Source: Antedon mediterranea (Eukaryota > Echinodermata > Crinoidea > Comatulida > Antedonidae). From it: a stretch of DNA of 64,000 nt. The notes beneath the pieces are model-generated. The model made no database searches. It worked only from the letters and a program-made list of their open reading frames with translations, and had not been told where the DNA came from. Made by a program: the position numbers and the translations under genes. Location: NCBI RefSeq assembly GCF_964355755.1, contig NC_092673.1, positions 34,419,648 through 34,483,647 of the forward strand, written 5' to 3'. Positions 48,480-60,640 of this stretch are shown in pieces; position 1 is the first letter of the stretch, and each line of letters opens with the position of its first letter.

Positions 48480-48735
48480 TCAGGGATATCGACTAATAGT
48501 GTCTCCCGAGTCTTCTCGGATAAGGACTATAAACTGTAGGTCCAGTGTACACATCTAGCTCGTGTGCACTTTAAAGAACCTAGTACATCTTTCGAGACGA
48601 GTAGGGGGTTACCCCGGTGTATTAGTACATCACAGCCACTGATCACCAACTGGGCCCTCTGGGAGACCAGTCTTTGACTGAAGAGGTTACCCAGTATAAA
48701 AATAAATAAATTTCCCCGTCCCCCGAATACCGTAA
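48480..48735 (+). mobile_element. SINE of the same superfamily as 45936-46245, head diverged
   Basis: The body has CTTCTCGGATAAGGACTATA, GTGCACTTTAAAGAACCTAG, CGAGACGAGTAGGGGGTTAC and CCCCGGTGT. The 3' end reads TTTGACTGAAGAGGTTACCC, then AGTATAAAAATAAATAAAT. The body matches the central domain at 46040-46130, and the 3' end matches the sequence that closes the satellite at 60020-60060. No convincing box A/B head is seen. Confidence 0.7.
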
Positions 48736-49252
48736 AAAGCCGTACCGAAGGTCTATATGACACTATTGATTCTTGTAAAACACATGTGATGCTGTATTCC
48801 CTAATATTTCTATGATACTCAGTACCGAGAATTGCGTGGTAGCGTTTAATAGACGCTGTCTGAATAGATTGAAAATTAATACTTAATATACTTTATAATA
48901 TATAAACGCATAGTGCTCAAATTATATCGTATCTTAATGGAAATGGCATATACCTGACTTTGTAGAGGACTAAATAACACGGGCCTAGGCCTATATAACT
49001 TAATCTTGTGTTTTGTTATTCAATAGATAAAATGCTAACGAACTTGGTTGAAACCTGTTTGAAGATAAGTTTGCTAGCGGGATATACTTTGTGATTAAAT
49101 TTAGCCATCAGCAATATATAAACAACACATATGTCTATACACTGCATATCTACCCAAAATAAAAACATGGTTCTAACAAATTGGATTAGGAACAAATCCA
49201 ATTGTTTACGTAAAAAGAATATAAAATTGGATACTAGTAATACCTTAAATTC

Positions 49253-49315
49253 GTTACGACTTACGTTACGACTTACGTTACGACTTACGTTACGACTTAC
49301 GTTACGACTTACGTT
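49253..49315. repeat. 12-bp repeat GTTACGACTTAC, five copies
   Basis: Five perfect tandem copies, giving a Leu-Arg-Leu-Thr periodic frame that is an artefact of the repeat length being a multiple of three. Positions 48736-49252 before it show nothing recognisable. Confidence 0.95.
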
Positions 49316-49471
49316 TAAGCTGTACTTTAGCTGTATTCATCAATGGTAGGGCTTACTTAAGCTAACAAATTCCCTTAACATGCTTTCACTTGGTACAAAT
49401 AGGAGAATATTTAAATTTTAAGGGTAATGCGTTTTCCCTTATTTTAGTTAAAGATAATATATTAAAACAAC

Positions 49472-49736
49472 AATAACAACTAACAATGAACAACTAACAA
49501 CTAACAACTAACAATGAACAACTAACAACTAACAATGAACAACTAACAACTAACAATGAACAACTAACAACTAACAATGAACAACTAACAACTAACAATG
49601 AACAACTAACAACTAACAATGAACCACTAACAATGAACAACTAACAACTAACAATGAACAACTAACAACTAACAATGAACAACTAACAACTAACAATGAA
49701 CAACTAACAACTAGCAACTAACAACTAACAATGAAC
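49472..49736. repeat. 21-bp minisatellite AACAACTAACAACTAACAAT(G), about 12 copies
   Basis: A nested structure: a 7-bp AACTAAC/AACAACT subunit forms 21-bp units ending in ATG. The tract is nearly G-free on the plus strand apart from that one G per unit. Some units are shortened (ATGAACCACTAAC) or altered (CTAGCAACT). Confidence 0.93.
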
Positions 49737-49837
49737 CAGCGTGTATCATTTTAAAATCTAAGATGCAATTTACATTCTTCTATTCTAGTATTTTAATTGT
49801 TAATGAATTAGGCCTAACTTGCTACCGTAAATCTTTC

Positions 49838-50010
49838 TAATACCGTAAAACCTCGAAAAGAAGCCCATGGACTTAAACCTCGAAAAGAAGCCCATCTCAA
49901 AAAGAAGCCCCCTCTACAGTTTGCAAAAGTACTCTCGAAAAGAAGCCCATCTCGAAATGAAGCCCCCTGGACTTCTTTTCAAGATAGCATGGCTTCTTTT
50001 CGAGATGATG
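49838..50010. repeat. CTCGAAAAGAAGCCC repeats with inverted copies
   Basis: CTCGAAAAGAAGCCCAT occurs three times (about 49852, 49879 and 49933) plus degenerate copies (CTCAAAAAGAAGCCCC, CTCGAAATGAAGCCCC). It is followed by the reverse complements GGACTTCTTTTCAAGAT and GGCTTCTTTTCGAGAT. The whole can fold back. It resembles the terminal part of a short inverted-repeat element. Confidence 0.7.
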
Positions 50011-50093
50011 ATGATAATAATTAATATGTATGATCGTGTTTATCATACATTTATTTTACAGTTTATTGTCGTCCAAATGGTGCTTTGATCGCA

Positions 50094-50262
50094 TCTTGTA
50101 TCCTTTTCTTGTCTGCTTCGTTGGCAAATATGTAAAATCGGCAGGGAATTTCCACACCTCCACCAAATACCCATTTTCCTTTGGGGCCGTTCGTTCCATT
50201 CCAGTTATCTTGGCTTTAAGGTGCACTACTGTCGATCCTATCCTTCATCAACGGAGCTATTA
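50094..50262 (-). other. Unassigned open segment, possible gene or transposon fragment
   Basis: On the minus strand one frame is open for about 60 codons to a stop near 50050 and includes VHLKAKITGMERTA, ENGYLVEVWKFPADF and KMRSKHH. A neighbouring frame (NGPKGKWVFGGGVEIPCRF, KKRIQDAIKAPFG) is also partly open. The plus strand is open too. The DNA is less AT-rich than its surroundings. I recognise no family and cannot choose a frame, so this is a pointer only. Confidence 0.15.
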
Positions 50263-50362
50263 TTTGAGTAAAACATTCAGGACCATGTCAAACATCTGCA
50301 CCATTCAACGAACATACATTGATTGCACCCCCGTGGGGTTACTATTAAAGTCACAAAAATGA

Positions 50363-53300
50363 CATTATGAAGACTGGTCGTTTATGATGCAGCCATATTT
50401 TGAAAATTAGGAGATAGGCCTAATGCATGTTGATCTCGGGGCTCGGGGAGAATTGAGTGTTTTTGAGTTTATAAACTATAAAGTCAGAGCTCAAACAAAT
50501 GATCCGCCTTCAACTTGTTTTTGTTTATTTTATCTCGCTTTTTTGAACCGGTATACAACTGTGTGATAGAGTTTATACATAATTTCCTACAGTTAAACTC
50601 TGCAGTCATAACATTTTACATGATAATAATTTTAGATTATGTGTAGCGCATTATACTAAAGCCTCGGTGCGCAAATGCCAACAGAATTAAGAAAAATACG
50701 AGCTAAAAAGGTGAGTCGACATTAAAGCGGTCTTAAAATCAGCATCCATAGCGGTATGACACGGTTCCTTTATTATACTAATCGTAATGAGCCCGTTTTC
50801 CGGGGCTTGTCATTTACTAATTCAAAGTGGGATTTCTAATAACTGTTACAACCCAACATCGTAATTGGTCTGTCAGCACTTTTCGTAGTTGCATATTTCT
50901 TTAGTGGGTGTAAGTGTTGTTTTACCATAAGGTGTGTATTATGATTGAAGTAATAAGACTTTGTTTATGTAGAGCATCTTGTGTATATGTTTGTCTTGTG
51001 AATCTCCGAGGGTCCCTAATGATCAGCAATTGCTGGATTAAACACCCTCATTAAATATGGTTTAAAAAAATGTAAAAGTAAAATGCGGATATATGACTCC
51101 AATACAGTAATACAAAAACCAGTAACTTAATGATTCCGATATATATAAAAAGAGCGGTGAACAGCATTCTCTGCTGATGGCCATCATAAATGCTCGGTTC
51201 TCAAACACTTTGTGATATAAAGGCTTTTCGTTAAAATATTAAGTTAACCCTTTACGGTTAACGAAGTATAGATATTCAGAAACACATATCCAATTATTAT
51301 GGTTAAAGAGGCATTATAGCTTAGAGGCTGTGTTAGAACATGTCTATTCATTTCATAGTCGATAACCCGATAGAGAAATCCCAGACAGCGCCAACCACAA
51401 CATGGCATTGGTCCATCAATGAAAAGAAACAAGAAAAGGATAGACATTATAACACGAGTGTAAGCACCCTAAATGGGTATTATATAAAATTAAGATTGAG
51501 ATACAAAACATTCATATTATAGTTATGTACAGAAAGGCTACAGTAACAATACTAACCAATTTGGACACATTCTTAATGTTCAAACATAAGTCTGTTTGAA
51601 GATTATTTAAAATAGATTCATTGACAGACAAGTTTAAGGACGCCGCTTACCGCTGCCGATGCATAATAGATGGCATTGATTAGAATTGCGTGACCAATAT
51701 AGAGTGCCAGTCTGTGAAATAAATTCTAAAAAAAAATTAAATTTGATCCAATTTGTTTAGCCAAAGGTTTTCCATCAGTGAATTATTTTATTCCATAAAC
51801 TGATTAAAAAGACGATCATCTGCGTATGATCTCACCAATTGTTAATTTTCAGAAATTGGCGTATTAGAGGAAAGGAATTTAAAACGTGTCGACGACCGTA
51901 TCTTTTGTCTTTTGTTTTGTATGTAGTGTTTCATTCGCCTATTGATTAATGAGAAACATATCTGTACCAGTGCGTTCAAATGCCGATAATAATATTAGAA
52001 CTGCGCGCGCGCGTTCAAAATCTGATATTATTTTAATGGCTTTTGTACGCAGCGTCAAATTATTGTCTAACTACGAATTGAAATTCAACGTGAAAGTCAA
52101 AATAAGTAGATGTAGGATATCTGCCGGTTTTTATTTTCTGTTTAATTTAATATTTTATATTAATATTTTTGATATTACTCTTGACGTGTCAATATATTAC
52201 ACGATGGCTCTATCTCGTCACGATAAACTCGATACACCGTACGTGACCCGTATACGATGACATCCAACATCTTAACTTAAAAACGAGCCATGGTAATGTA
52301 CATTAATATTCATACAAGCACAAAAAATAAGAAATTGAGCTATGGTCACTGATTGAAATGTAAATATTACCGAAACAGAAACGACGTAATTTAACACACT
52401 AAATGTGTTCTTTTAACAACAGAAATACTATACCTTTAAAACACACATTAAATGCTGTTAACTTAACTGGATTATCGACGTGGATCAAAACCATCCACAT
52501 GTATTCGTATTGATTCGCCTGAAGAATCTATTTGTCTCTTTATGTGTCTATTTGTTTTATTCTATATTGATGCATTTAGTACGTATGATCCCACCAAAGC
52601 AGACGAACACAAATACATTGAAATCTGTTCCTGGCAGTACAATAAAAATTAGATACCCTATTACACTGTTAGAGAATTCTCATAGAGAATAGAGTACTCA
52701 AAATATCAGTTCAGGTTTAATTACTTTGTCTAAAAATATCAGAGCAAAAGTATATAAGAACTCTCAGAATCTGGCGGATGGTCGTGGCGAGAAAAGAAAT
52801 GTGAAAAATAATTAAAATCATGATTATTCTCTAAATCTGTGGAACCAGGATAAGGAATTTTACTGGTGGAACATATCAAACAATTTTCGTGATATGCACT
52901 ACCAATCTTGTGTTTGTCGAATTTGTAAAAGTAAACGAAATACCTATAATGTTAATCAACTGTCGTCGCTAAATGCGTAGGGCAGGATTTGAGTGTTATT
53001 TTACATGCATTACCGACATTATTTTATCAGACAATTTTGCGTTAAAATTTGCGGAATATTAAAATGTCATTATGAATGAGACAATCTGTAAGAAAACCAA
53101 AGTCCCACTAGACACATCAATCCTTGCTGTTATATTCTGTTTATGTTATTTCTATGAACATTATTAAATCTATCGACACTTCTCCGACAAAACATTAATC
53201 TTAAATGTTTTTAATGTAACATTTATTCTGTTGTAAAACATGTATGTTATCCGTCGTATTAGACGGATCAGTGATATTCTCTCGCACTCGTTCCCATGGG

Positions 53301-53591
53301 CTTAAACGTTTCTCCCGGGATATGTATACTATCTGACATTGCGTATTTGTAATTAACGTCTGTGTGATCATTAATTATTCAATAGTTAATTATCTTTATC
53401 AAAATACGAAATGTCATGTTGTTGTTTTGTTTCTCGTTCTGATGATCAACAATAAACAACATTGTTTACTGTTTGCGTAAACAATAAACATGTTTTGTTT
53501 GTTTGTTGGTATGTATAGATTGATATGATATCTAAAATAAAAGTATACTAATAAGGCTTAAATATGATTTATTTTACGGGAAATACTCAAT
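50363..53591. other. Intergenic DNA, no gene seen
   Basis: AT-rich. A GCGCGCGCGC run lies near 52004-52012. No supported gene, array or RNA. Confidence 0.5.
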
Positions 53592-53769
53592 TAGGGAGCT
53601 TTGACGACTACCGGTAAACGACGTCATTGTTTATATGGGAATATTGAGACGTGTCTCCTCGCTCATCACCTCGACACAGGTTCATGGTTTCCACTGTAGG
53701 TCCAGGCGACGACGACGATACATCGATTGACATGACCTCCGTTGGTCGTCGCAAATCGGAAGCTCCCTA
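53592..53769. mobile_element. MITE family 5 (AGGGAGCTT ends)
   Basis: TAGGGAGCTT at the left and AAGCTCCCTA at the right form a 9-10 bp inverted repeat around a 178-bp GC-richer interior. The interior has GACGACGACGATACATCGAT and CGTTGGTCGTCGCAAATCGG. No ORF of note. The target-site duplication is not resolved. Confidence 0.6.
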
Positions 53770-54015
53770 TTATGAGAAAATAAAGGTATAATGTATCTAT
53801 AAATTATGCTTAAGTCTGACATACCGAGCACAAGGGAAAACTTCGGGACAAATCTCCGCCTTCAATATCTATCTCAACATCTCAGATGTAACGCAAAACG
53901 TAGATTTTTATGAAATGAAATATCTTTATTATTTTTCTAATTGTTTGTTGAAGCAGAAAATGAATACATTTATGCCACTCTAAATTTGATGAAGCTGAGA
54001 TTAGGTTTAGTTTAC

Positions 54016-54200
54016 TTAAGCTTGGTTCCCACTAGAACGTAACGCAAGGACGTAAACGCAACGCAAGCGTTTTAACCAATGACAAGCGAAGTTATAGACA
54101 GTTAGCAATCACAAGCGAATAAGCCATCGCTTGTGATTGGTCAATTCACTTGCGTTGGGATACGTCCTTGTGTTGCGTCGCTAGAGGGAACCACGCTTAA
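54016..54200 (-). mobile_element. MITE family 1, best preserved copy
   Basis: It runs from TTAAGCTTGGTTCCCACTAG to GGGAACCACGCTTAA. The ends are near-perfect inverted repeats and the outer TTAA on both sides could be the target site, as in piggyBac-type insertion. It is almost identical to 13932-14114, 40 kb away. No coding capacity. Confidence 0.85.
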
Positions 54201-55308
54201 GACACATATAACTCTGGCACAGTTATACTAATACTAATAGCATTTCAATCAATTATTTTCATTATAACGTTTTGGATTTAATTTAATTTAGGTTAATTTC
54301 CATTTATTTACAATCTAAACCTCTTATGGTGTTAACAAAACCAATGCAGTCGCAAATACAGGTTATTCCTTAACACTCAGTTTATTTTGAGTGTAATTGT
54401 GTTTATTCCAAGCTGATGTGTATAAGAATGTTGTTTTGGAAATTACGAAATTATACAGAACCGCATGTGCTGTGACGTAATAATTCAATAATAATTCAAT
54501 AAAATAAAAAGTTTTGTTTCAAAAAGGATTACTAAAATTTCACATTAGAATTAGACAAATATGGTTTAATACCATTATCCCGTGGTAAACGTTCCGGTGA
54601 TGGTGGCGCGTTGTTATACGTGCCTAGCAACTGCAGTTGAGTGGTGGCGCCGCAACGCTTCCTGTTAATTCGCGTCACAGTGCATTGCTTAAAACGCAAT
54701 CTTCTCCGCAAACGAGAATACAATACGATTATCTGCTCAGACTACATCACTTAATTGCATATTTAATTGAATTGGTTTCTCTAGGATGTAATTAGTACTC
54801 TTTATTGACCAAAAGCAGCTGGTTAATTTTAAGAATAGGCCTAACTGTAAAGTTATATAAATGCCGTCCTACTACTCCGGATGTCGCGTGACGAATGTCG
54901 AATCTTTGTACTCATCGTCGAAGACCATAATCGTGAATTCGACGCGTACGCCGTTTAATCGTATTTGACACTTGAAAGATTGAGAGGGTTCTCCTAAATT
55001 GTTTGTGAGTTTCTTCATCATTGATTTACATAAGGCTCGTAATGTGTATGTTAGACTTAAGTTATGTTCACACTGGTTTCGTTTCACGGAACGGAATACG
55101 GTGCGTTTAAAGCGTGTTCCCACTGTATTGGACATACATACCATAACGACGTAGGCGTTACGCAAGTGGGGGACGTACAAATGACACCATCGCTAGTGGT
55201 GAAATTACTTACGGTGAGCTTATAGTCGAACCCTTATTAGGAGTCACGCTTGTTAGTTCTGAGTGTTAAATCATAGGCCTATTTCCACTGGAAAGTGTTC
55301 CCTCTGAA
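54201..55308. other. Intergenic DNA, no gene seen
   Basis: An open frame on the minus strand (54872-55180) overlaps AAAGCGTGTTCCCACTGT, a MITE family 1-like end at about 55110, and has no recognisable protein motif. I treat it as repeat-derived. Confidence 0.45.
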
Positions 55309-55410
55309 GGCCAGTTTACACAGACAAGCGCTTACCGTTTACCGCCTAACGTTCGTCTGTGTAGCCTAAATCGGCCTTTATTATAAAGGCCGATTTACAC
55401 ATAGGGGTGT
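55309..55410. mobile_element. MITE family 2 remnant with head-to-head ends
   Basis: GGCCAGTTTACACAGACAAG at the left and CGTCTGTGTAGCCTAAATCGG at the right match the family at 9212 and 60381. A near-perfect palindrome, AAATCGGCCTTTA / TAAAGGCCGATTT, at about 55368-55396 then joins it to a second inverted end (CCGATTTACACAT). Confidence 0.55.
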
Positions 55411-56253
55411 CGTCTGAATATAAGTCACATATAAGTTCTATTTTCATAATTATAGTTTATGAAAATATTATAATACAATGATATTTTATTATGGTGAATT
55501 CGTCTTCAATTTTATCGTTACGATTTAGTACTTATTTTTCTCATTGTATTTTCATTGTTGCTTTTTAAAAAGTAGGCATAATATTCTGTTGAATTTAAGT
55601 AGTACAAATTGGCTACAGTATATCTCATTGATTTAGAAACAAAATAATTCCCGAATTCAACGAAAAGTAACTGATTCATCCATACACATTGAAACACTTG
55701 TTTCCTTTCGGAAATAAATGGATTTCATATCACAAGCAATTTAAGTTGTTTAAATAACATCCTATACCTGCTTTCTGTTAAATAATAGTGAATCACAATC
55801 AACGAATAGCATATACCGGTAAGCTACTTAAGTAAAGGTATTTAATTTAACCTGAAAAATGAAAGAAACGCATAATACGATGAATACGGTGAATACAACC
55901 AGGTAGCCTACTCTATACGTCTGTGGTTAATGAATGTAGGTAGTCAATGCAGCCTCGTTGAATTGGGAGAGGAATGGGTTGTCGAGTTAAATCATAAATC
56001 ATAAATATATAAAGCACACATACACATACCCACACTGTTTTATATCTAAAATAACAATTACTCTATTGCTTTTTAAAAAGTAATTTTTAAAGTAAAATTG
56101 TTTTTAACTGTTTTATAATCTAAAATAACAATTGTATTGATTATTTCACTTAATTGTTGACTACGAATGAAAGCGAGATACTAGGCCCATCAAAAGCCAG
56201 CCCTCGATTTTGGCCGCGGAGTAGATAGTTATAAACGGTATACATCATTGGTT
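55411..56253. other. Intergenic DNA, nothing recognised
   Basis: AT-rich; no supported feature. Confidence 0.5.
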
Positions 56254-56398
56254 TTAAGCTTGGTACCCACTAGGACGTAACGCAAGGACGTAAGCACAAC
56301 GTACGCAAGTTGTCCAATCATATGAAATAGATTATTCGACGTGTCCCTTGTCATTGGTCAACTCGCTTTCGTTGCGCCTTTAGTGGGAACCAGTCGTT
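56254..56398. mobile_element. MITE family 1, shortened copy
   Basis: TTAAGCTTGGTACCCACTAG at the left and TTAGTGGGAACCAG at the right, with GACGTAACGCAAGGACGTAA inside. About 40 bp of the interior is missing compared with the full copies. Confidence 0.75.
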
Positions 56399-58609
56399 AG
56401 TAAACGCGCAACCAACAGTCACGAACCTCACGTTGCAAAACTTTCTTTACAACAAAATTAAAAAAAATGAGTGTGTAATAGAACCATTGAATAGAATTAA
56501 CAAACTAGATACTGAACGGCACGTGATACTAAATCAACCAATCAAATGGAAGGATCTACTCGTGTGTGTTATTAGGAATGGGGTTGGGGAAGGGTTTGGT
56601 GGTTGATGACGATAATGATTTTTCAAGAGGTTGATAATGACTAAGAGTATAATTAATGATTAAGAGTATGATTGATTTGATATGATTATGATGTGCCTCA
56701 AATGTTTCATTTCTGAACTCATGCAAAGGTTTATAAATAACAATGTCATCGTTTTGTTGCAAGCGCGGTGTTATTCCAAAGAAACCGAAAGAAATAGACA
56801 AATTAAGATAATTAATGTTACAACATATTGCGAGAAAAATATATTAATTTTAACATTAAAAATGACGACTAAAGAACATTTAAAAAACATTATACATGTA
56901 ACGCATCAGCATCAAAAAGAAATGTGCAAAAGTAATTAAAATCAATTGCAAACAAATTGGTTTTTGTACAAAACATTTCAGTTATAATCTAACAATTATT
57001 TTGACAATTTTTAAATCTTCATATAAAAATTATAAAGAAATGTATTATTTAGAAACGTTAATTTTAAAAATGATTTACTTTTAATAAAGTTAATAATATA
57101 TCACTAAACAATCGAAGATAGTAATTTGCCGAAAATCCATTTACCACTTGAATAATAATGTTATTCTCGCGAAATGAATACTCGTGATATGAGCAATGGT
57201 ATCGCATTTTGTTAAACATTAATTTACAAACAGTAGATGGAAATATGAATACTCATGTACAGTATAGTCAATGTTTTGTCGGAAATAAGTTTTTTTAAGA
57301 CTCATGAGAATTTATCTTTTTAAAACTTTTTTTAAGTAGTGGAACGAAGTGCTGAACTTAATATCTTTTGCATTACAATTTGTGAAATATAGAGAAGTGG
57401 GGTGGGGGGGGGGGGGGGTGGCAGCCAACCCCGCCCCATGTCATATATTATGTCATAATTATTCTAATGAATTATTCATGGACCTTAGTGTCATAGGTAA
57501 AAAATAATACCTCCAAGAACCGTACGTCACACAGCACGTGGTGCGATGAAAAATGTTATAAACTAAATATCACTCGTTACAATTTTAAGTTTGGCGTGCT
57601 TTTAATTGGATCGGAGTATTTAAAAGATTCTGTCACTAATAATGTTCACCATAGGTTATCAAATAAAGCGTAAAACTGTCATAACCAGTAACTGGTTGAC
57701 CCAGGTGTTCTAGGCCTGGCGGATGTAATTTTGGTTGTAACTGTATACATAATTCGAATTGAAAACATTCTAAAAGAACCCTCATCAAGAAAGAAAATTA
57801 TTTTTTGAAGTTGTTCTTTAAAAATGTTATATTTAGGTTATAATTAGTTTTAGGCCTAAATGCCTTCTTATAATTAAAAATAAACTTATTTAACACTTGA
57901 CCGTTCTAATAATACTGTCAAGTACTGAATTATTCCTACGACCCTTTCTGAATTACATTTAATTATATAGTCTCTAAAAGTCTAGTCAAACAACTTAGCC
58001 TATTAGACATAAGGCTTATTAAGTAATACTGTATATATTATTTTCCACTACGAAAGTGTGAGCTTTTCTGTATTAAAATGTATCATTTACGCCCTCTATG
58101 GGTCAAGAACTTTACAAGATGTTGAAAGCTCGTGCTGCTAATATAGCGTCACCTATACTATAATAAAATAGTATCCTAATTATTCATGATTTCTGCCTCA
58201 GACGTCAAGTCAAAACGAATATTCGCCAGTGGTACAAAATTAAGAATTAATTTAAAGATGTAATGTCCCCCAAAAACATGAAAAAGGAAGATTAATTAAA
58301 TCAGACTTTATTTTGTAGTTTTAATAAAGTTAATAACTTCCATAGAAAAAAAAAAAAAAAAAATGTTTTAACTGATAAAATGATAAAATAAAGGGTTAAA
58401 TTCAACCAAAAATCTATTGGCTGGCAGCCAATTTGAGTATATTTTACTTTAAATTACAATTTTGTTCAGGTAAATAACTTTGTTTAGATCTAATTTTTGG
58501 TGAAAGTGGATATTAACTATTATGTTACATTAAAATGGTATATTAAAAAATAATATGTTAATTATTTTTTCAGTAGGAAAATACATCTTTAATGCGGCGC
58601 TTACTGAAC
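56399..58609. other. Intergenic DNA with simple runs
   Basis: A G-run (GGGGTGG followed by about 15 G) lies at 57398-57420 and an A-run of about 19 at 58345-58364. No gene is supported. Confidence 0.5.
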
Positions 58610-60060
58610 TGTTGGTTGGTATTGTATCTATTGGTGCATGGGGTGGATGGGACGTAGCCGTTGGTCCCCTACACACTCTGGGTGAACTGTTGGTATTGTA
58701 TCTATTGGTGCATGGGGTGGATAGGACGTAGCCGTTGATCCCCTACACACTCTGGGCGAACTGTTGGTATTGTATCTATTGGTGCATGGGGTGGATGGGA
58801 CGTAGCCGTTGGTCCCCTACACACTCAGGGTGAACTGTTGGTATTGTATCTATTGGTGCATGGGGTGGATGGGACGTAGCCGTTGGTCCAGTACACACTC
58901 TGGGTGAACTGTTGGTATTGTATCTATTGGTGCATGGGGTGGATGGGACGTAGCCGTTGGTCCAGTACACACTCTGGGCGAACTGTTGGTATTGTATCTA
59001 TTGGTGCATGGGGTGGATGGGACGTAGCCGTTGGTCCAGTACACACTCTGGGTGAACTGTTGGTATTGTATCTATTGGTGCATGGGGTGGATGGGACGTA
59101 GCCGTTGGTCCCCTACACACTCTGGGTGAACTGTTGGTATTGTATCTATTGGTGCATGGGGTGGATAGGACGTAGCCGTTGATCCCCTACACACTCTGGG
59201 CGAACTGTTGGTATTGTATCTATTGGTGCATGGGGTGGATGGGACGTAGCCGTTGGTCCCCTACACACTCAGGGTGAACTGTTGGTATTGTATCTATTGG
59301 TGCATGGGGTGGATGGGACGTAGCCGTTGGTCCAGTACACACTCTGGGTGAACTGTTGGTATTGTATCTATTGGTGCATGGGGTGGATGGGACGTAGCCG
59401 TTGGTCCAGTACACACTCTGGGCGAACTGTTGGTATTGTATCTATTGGTGCATGGGGTGGATGGGACGTAGCCGTTGGTCCAGTACACACTCTGGGTGAA
59501 CTGTTGGTATTGTATCTATTGGTGCATGGGGTGGATGGGACGTAGCCGTTGGTCCCCTACACACTCAGGGTGAACTGTTGGTATTGTATCTTGGTGCATG
59601 GGGTGGATGGGACGTAGCCGGCCGTTGGTCCCCTACACACTCAGGGTGAACTGTTGGTATTGTATCTATTGGTGCATGGGGTGGATGGGACGTAGCCGTT
59701 GGTCCCCTACACACTCAGGGTGAACTGTTGGTATTGTATCTATTGGTGCATGGGGTGGATGGGACGTAGCCGTTGGTCCCCTACACACTCTGTGTGAACT
59801 GTTGGTATTGTATCTATTGGTGCATGGGGTGGATGGGACGTAGCCGTTGGTCCAGTACACACTCTGGGTGAACTGTTGGTATTGTATCTATTGGTGCATG
59901 GGGTGGATGGGACGTAGCCGTTGGTCCCCTACACACTCTGGGTGAACTGTTGGTACAGTATCTATTGGTGCATGGGGTGGATGGGACGTAGACGATGGTC
60001 CCCTACACACTCTGGGTGAACAATCTTTTACTGAAGCGGTTACTCCAGTATAAATAAACA
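58610..60060 (+). repeat. 74-bp satellite (about 19 copies) embedded in a SINE
   Basis: The unit reads GAACTGTTGGTATTGTATCT, ATTGGTGCATGGGGTGGATG, GGACGTAGCCGTTGGTCCCC and TACACACTCTGGGT. Its GGATGGGACGTAGCCGTTGG segment matches the SINE body at 46025-46045. The array ends at about 60020 in CTTTTACTGAAGCGGTTACT and CCAGTATAAATAAA, which is the SINE 3' tail seen at 48690-48735. Variants (TCCAGTACAC versus TCCCCTACAC, GGGCGAAC versus GGGTGAAC, GATAGGACG) recur in the same order 444 bp apart (six units), marking a higher-order duplication. Confidence 0.93.
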
Positions 60061-60339
60061 ATTATTATCACAAGCTTTGTCATCATGGGTTCAAATTGAT
60101 CAATTTTAATTAATTTACAAAAGACTTATTGATTATTTTGACAACAATTGGAAGAAAATTAATTACTTCAACGCATTTACGTAAGTCAGGCACAGTTGTT
60201 GACCCGAATAAAATGTGAATCAAATTCGTTCTTTGTAAACTATTCGACTAAATATAAATGTTTCAATAACCCGATAATTTATTATCATTATCTCTCAGAG
60301 AAGCGATAAAATCACACCTTTATTCAGGGACATTAAGTA

Positions 60340-60640
60340 TATTAAGGAGACACGTCTATAATATTAAGGGGACATTTTTTCGGCCAATTTACACAAACGA
60401 GTGGTAACAGTAAGCGGAAAACAACTAATACAGAATTCTATCTTTTATGACCATTTACACAAACCGCGGAGACGATACAGATTTTACATGGGACACAATT
60501 TACGCGGTTTTCGGATTTCTTACCGTTACCTCTCGTCTGTGTAATAGGCCTTGGATTATCGTTACCTCTCGTCGTGTAAATAGGCATTTGTCGGGTCCCG
60601 AAGGTGTCCCATTAATAGGCCTAGAGGTTCTAAAAATATG
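60340..60640. repeat. Dispersed ATTAAGGGGACA repeat split by a MITE
   Basis: The left part (TATTAAGGAGACACG, TATTAAGGGGACATTTTT, to about 60380) and right part (TCGGGTCCCGAAGGTGTCCC, then GAGGTTCT, about 60591-60640) form one repeat like that at 46246-46312. The family 2 MITE at 60381-60590 has been inserted between them. It lies about 0.5-0.8 kb upstream of the K2P start codon. Confidence 0.6.
60381..60590. mobile_element. MITE family 2, nested copy
   Basis: It starts CGGCCAATTTACACAAACGA and ends CTCTCGTCGTGTAAATAGGC. The interior has GTAAGCGGAAAAC and ACGCGGTTTTCGGATTTCTT. A second CTCGTCTGTGTAATAGGCC end lies inside, suggesting a duplicated terminus. The frame at 60447-60641 is within it and is not a gene. 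Confidence 0.6.

Noticed and set aside
49131-49349. Frame with a Leu-Arg-Leu-Thr repeat
   Set aside because: The periodic part is five copies of a 12-bp DNA repeat. The rest shows no protein features.
54872-55180. 102-codon open frame on the minus strand
   Set aside because: It overlaps a MITE family 1-like end and has no recognisable domain. Frames of this length are expected by chance in 64 kb.
58776-59860. Several 64-72 codon frames with repeated CTGPTATSHPPHAP-like peptides
   Set aside because: Products of the 74-bp satellite. Identical frames recur every 444 bp on both strands with no start context or flanking gene.
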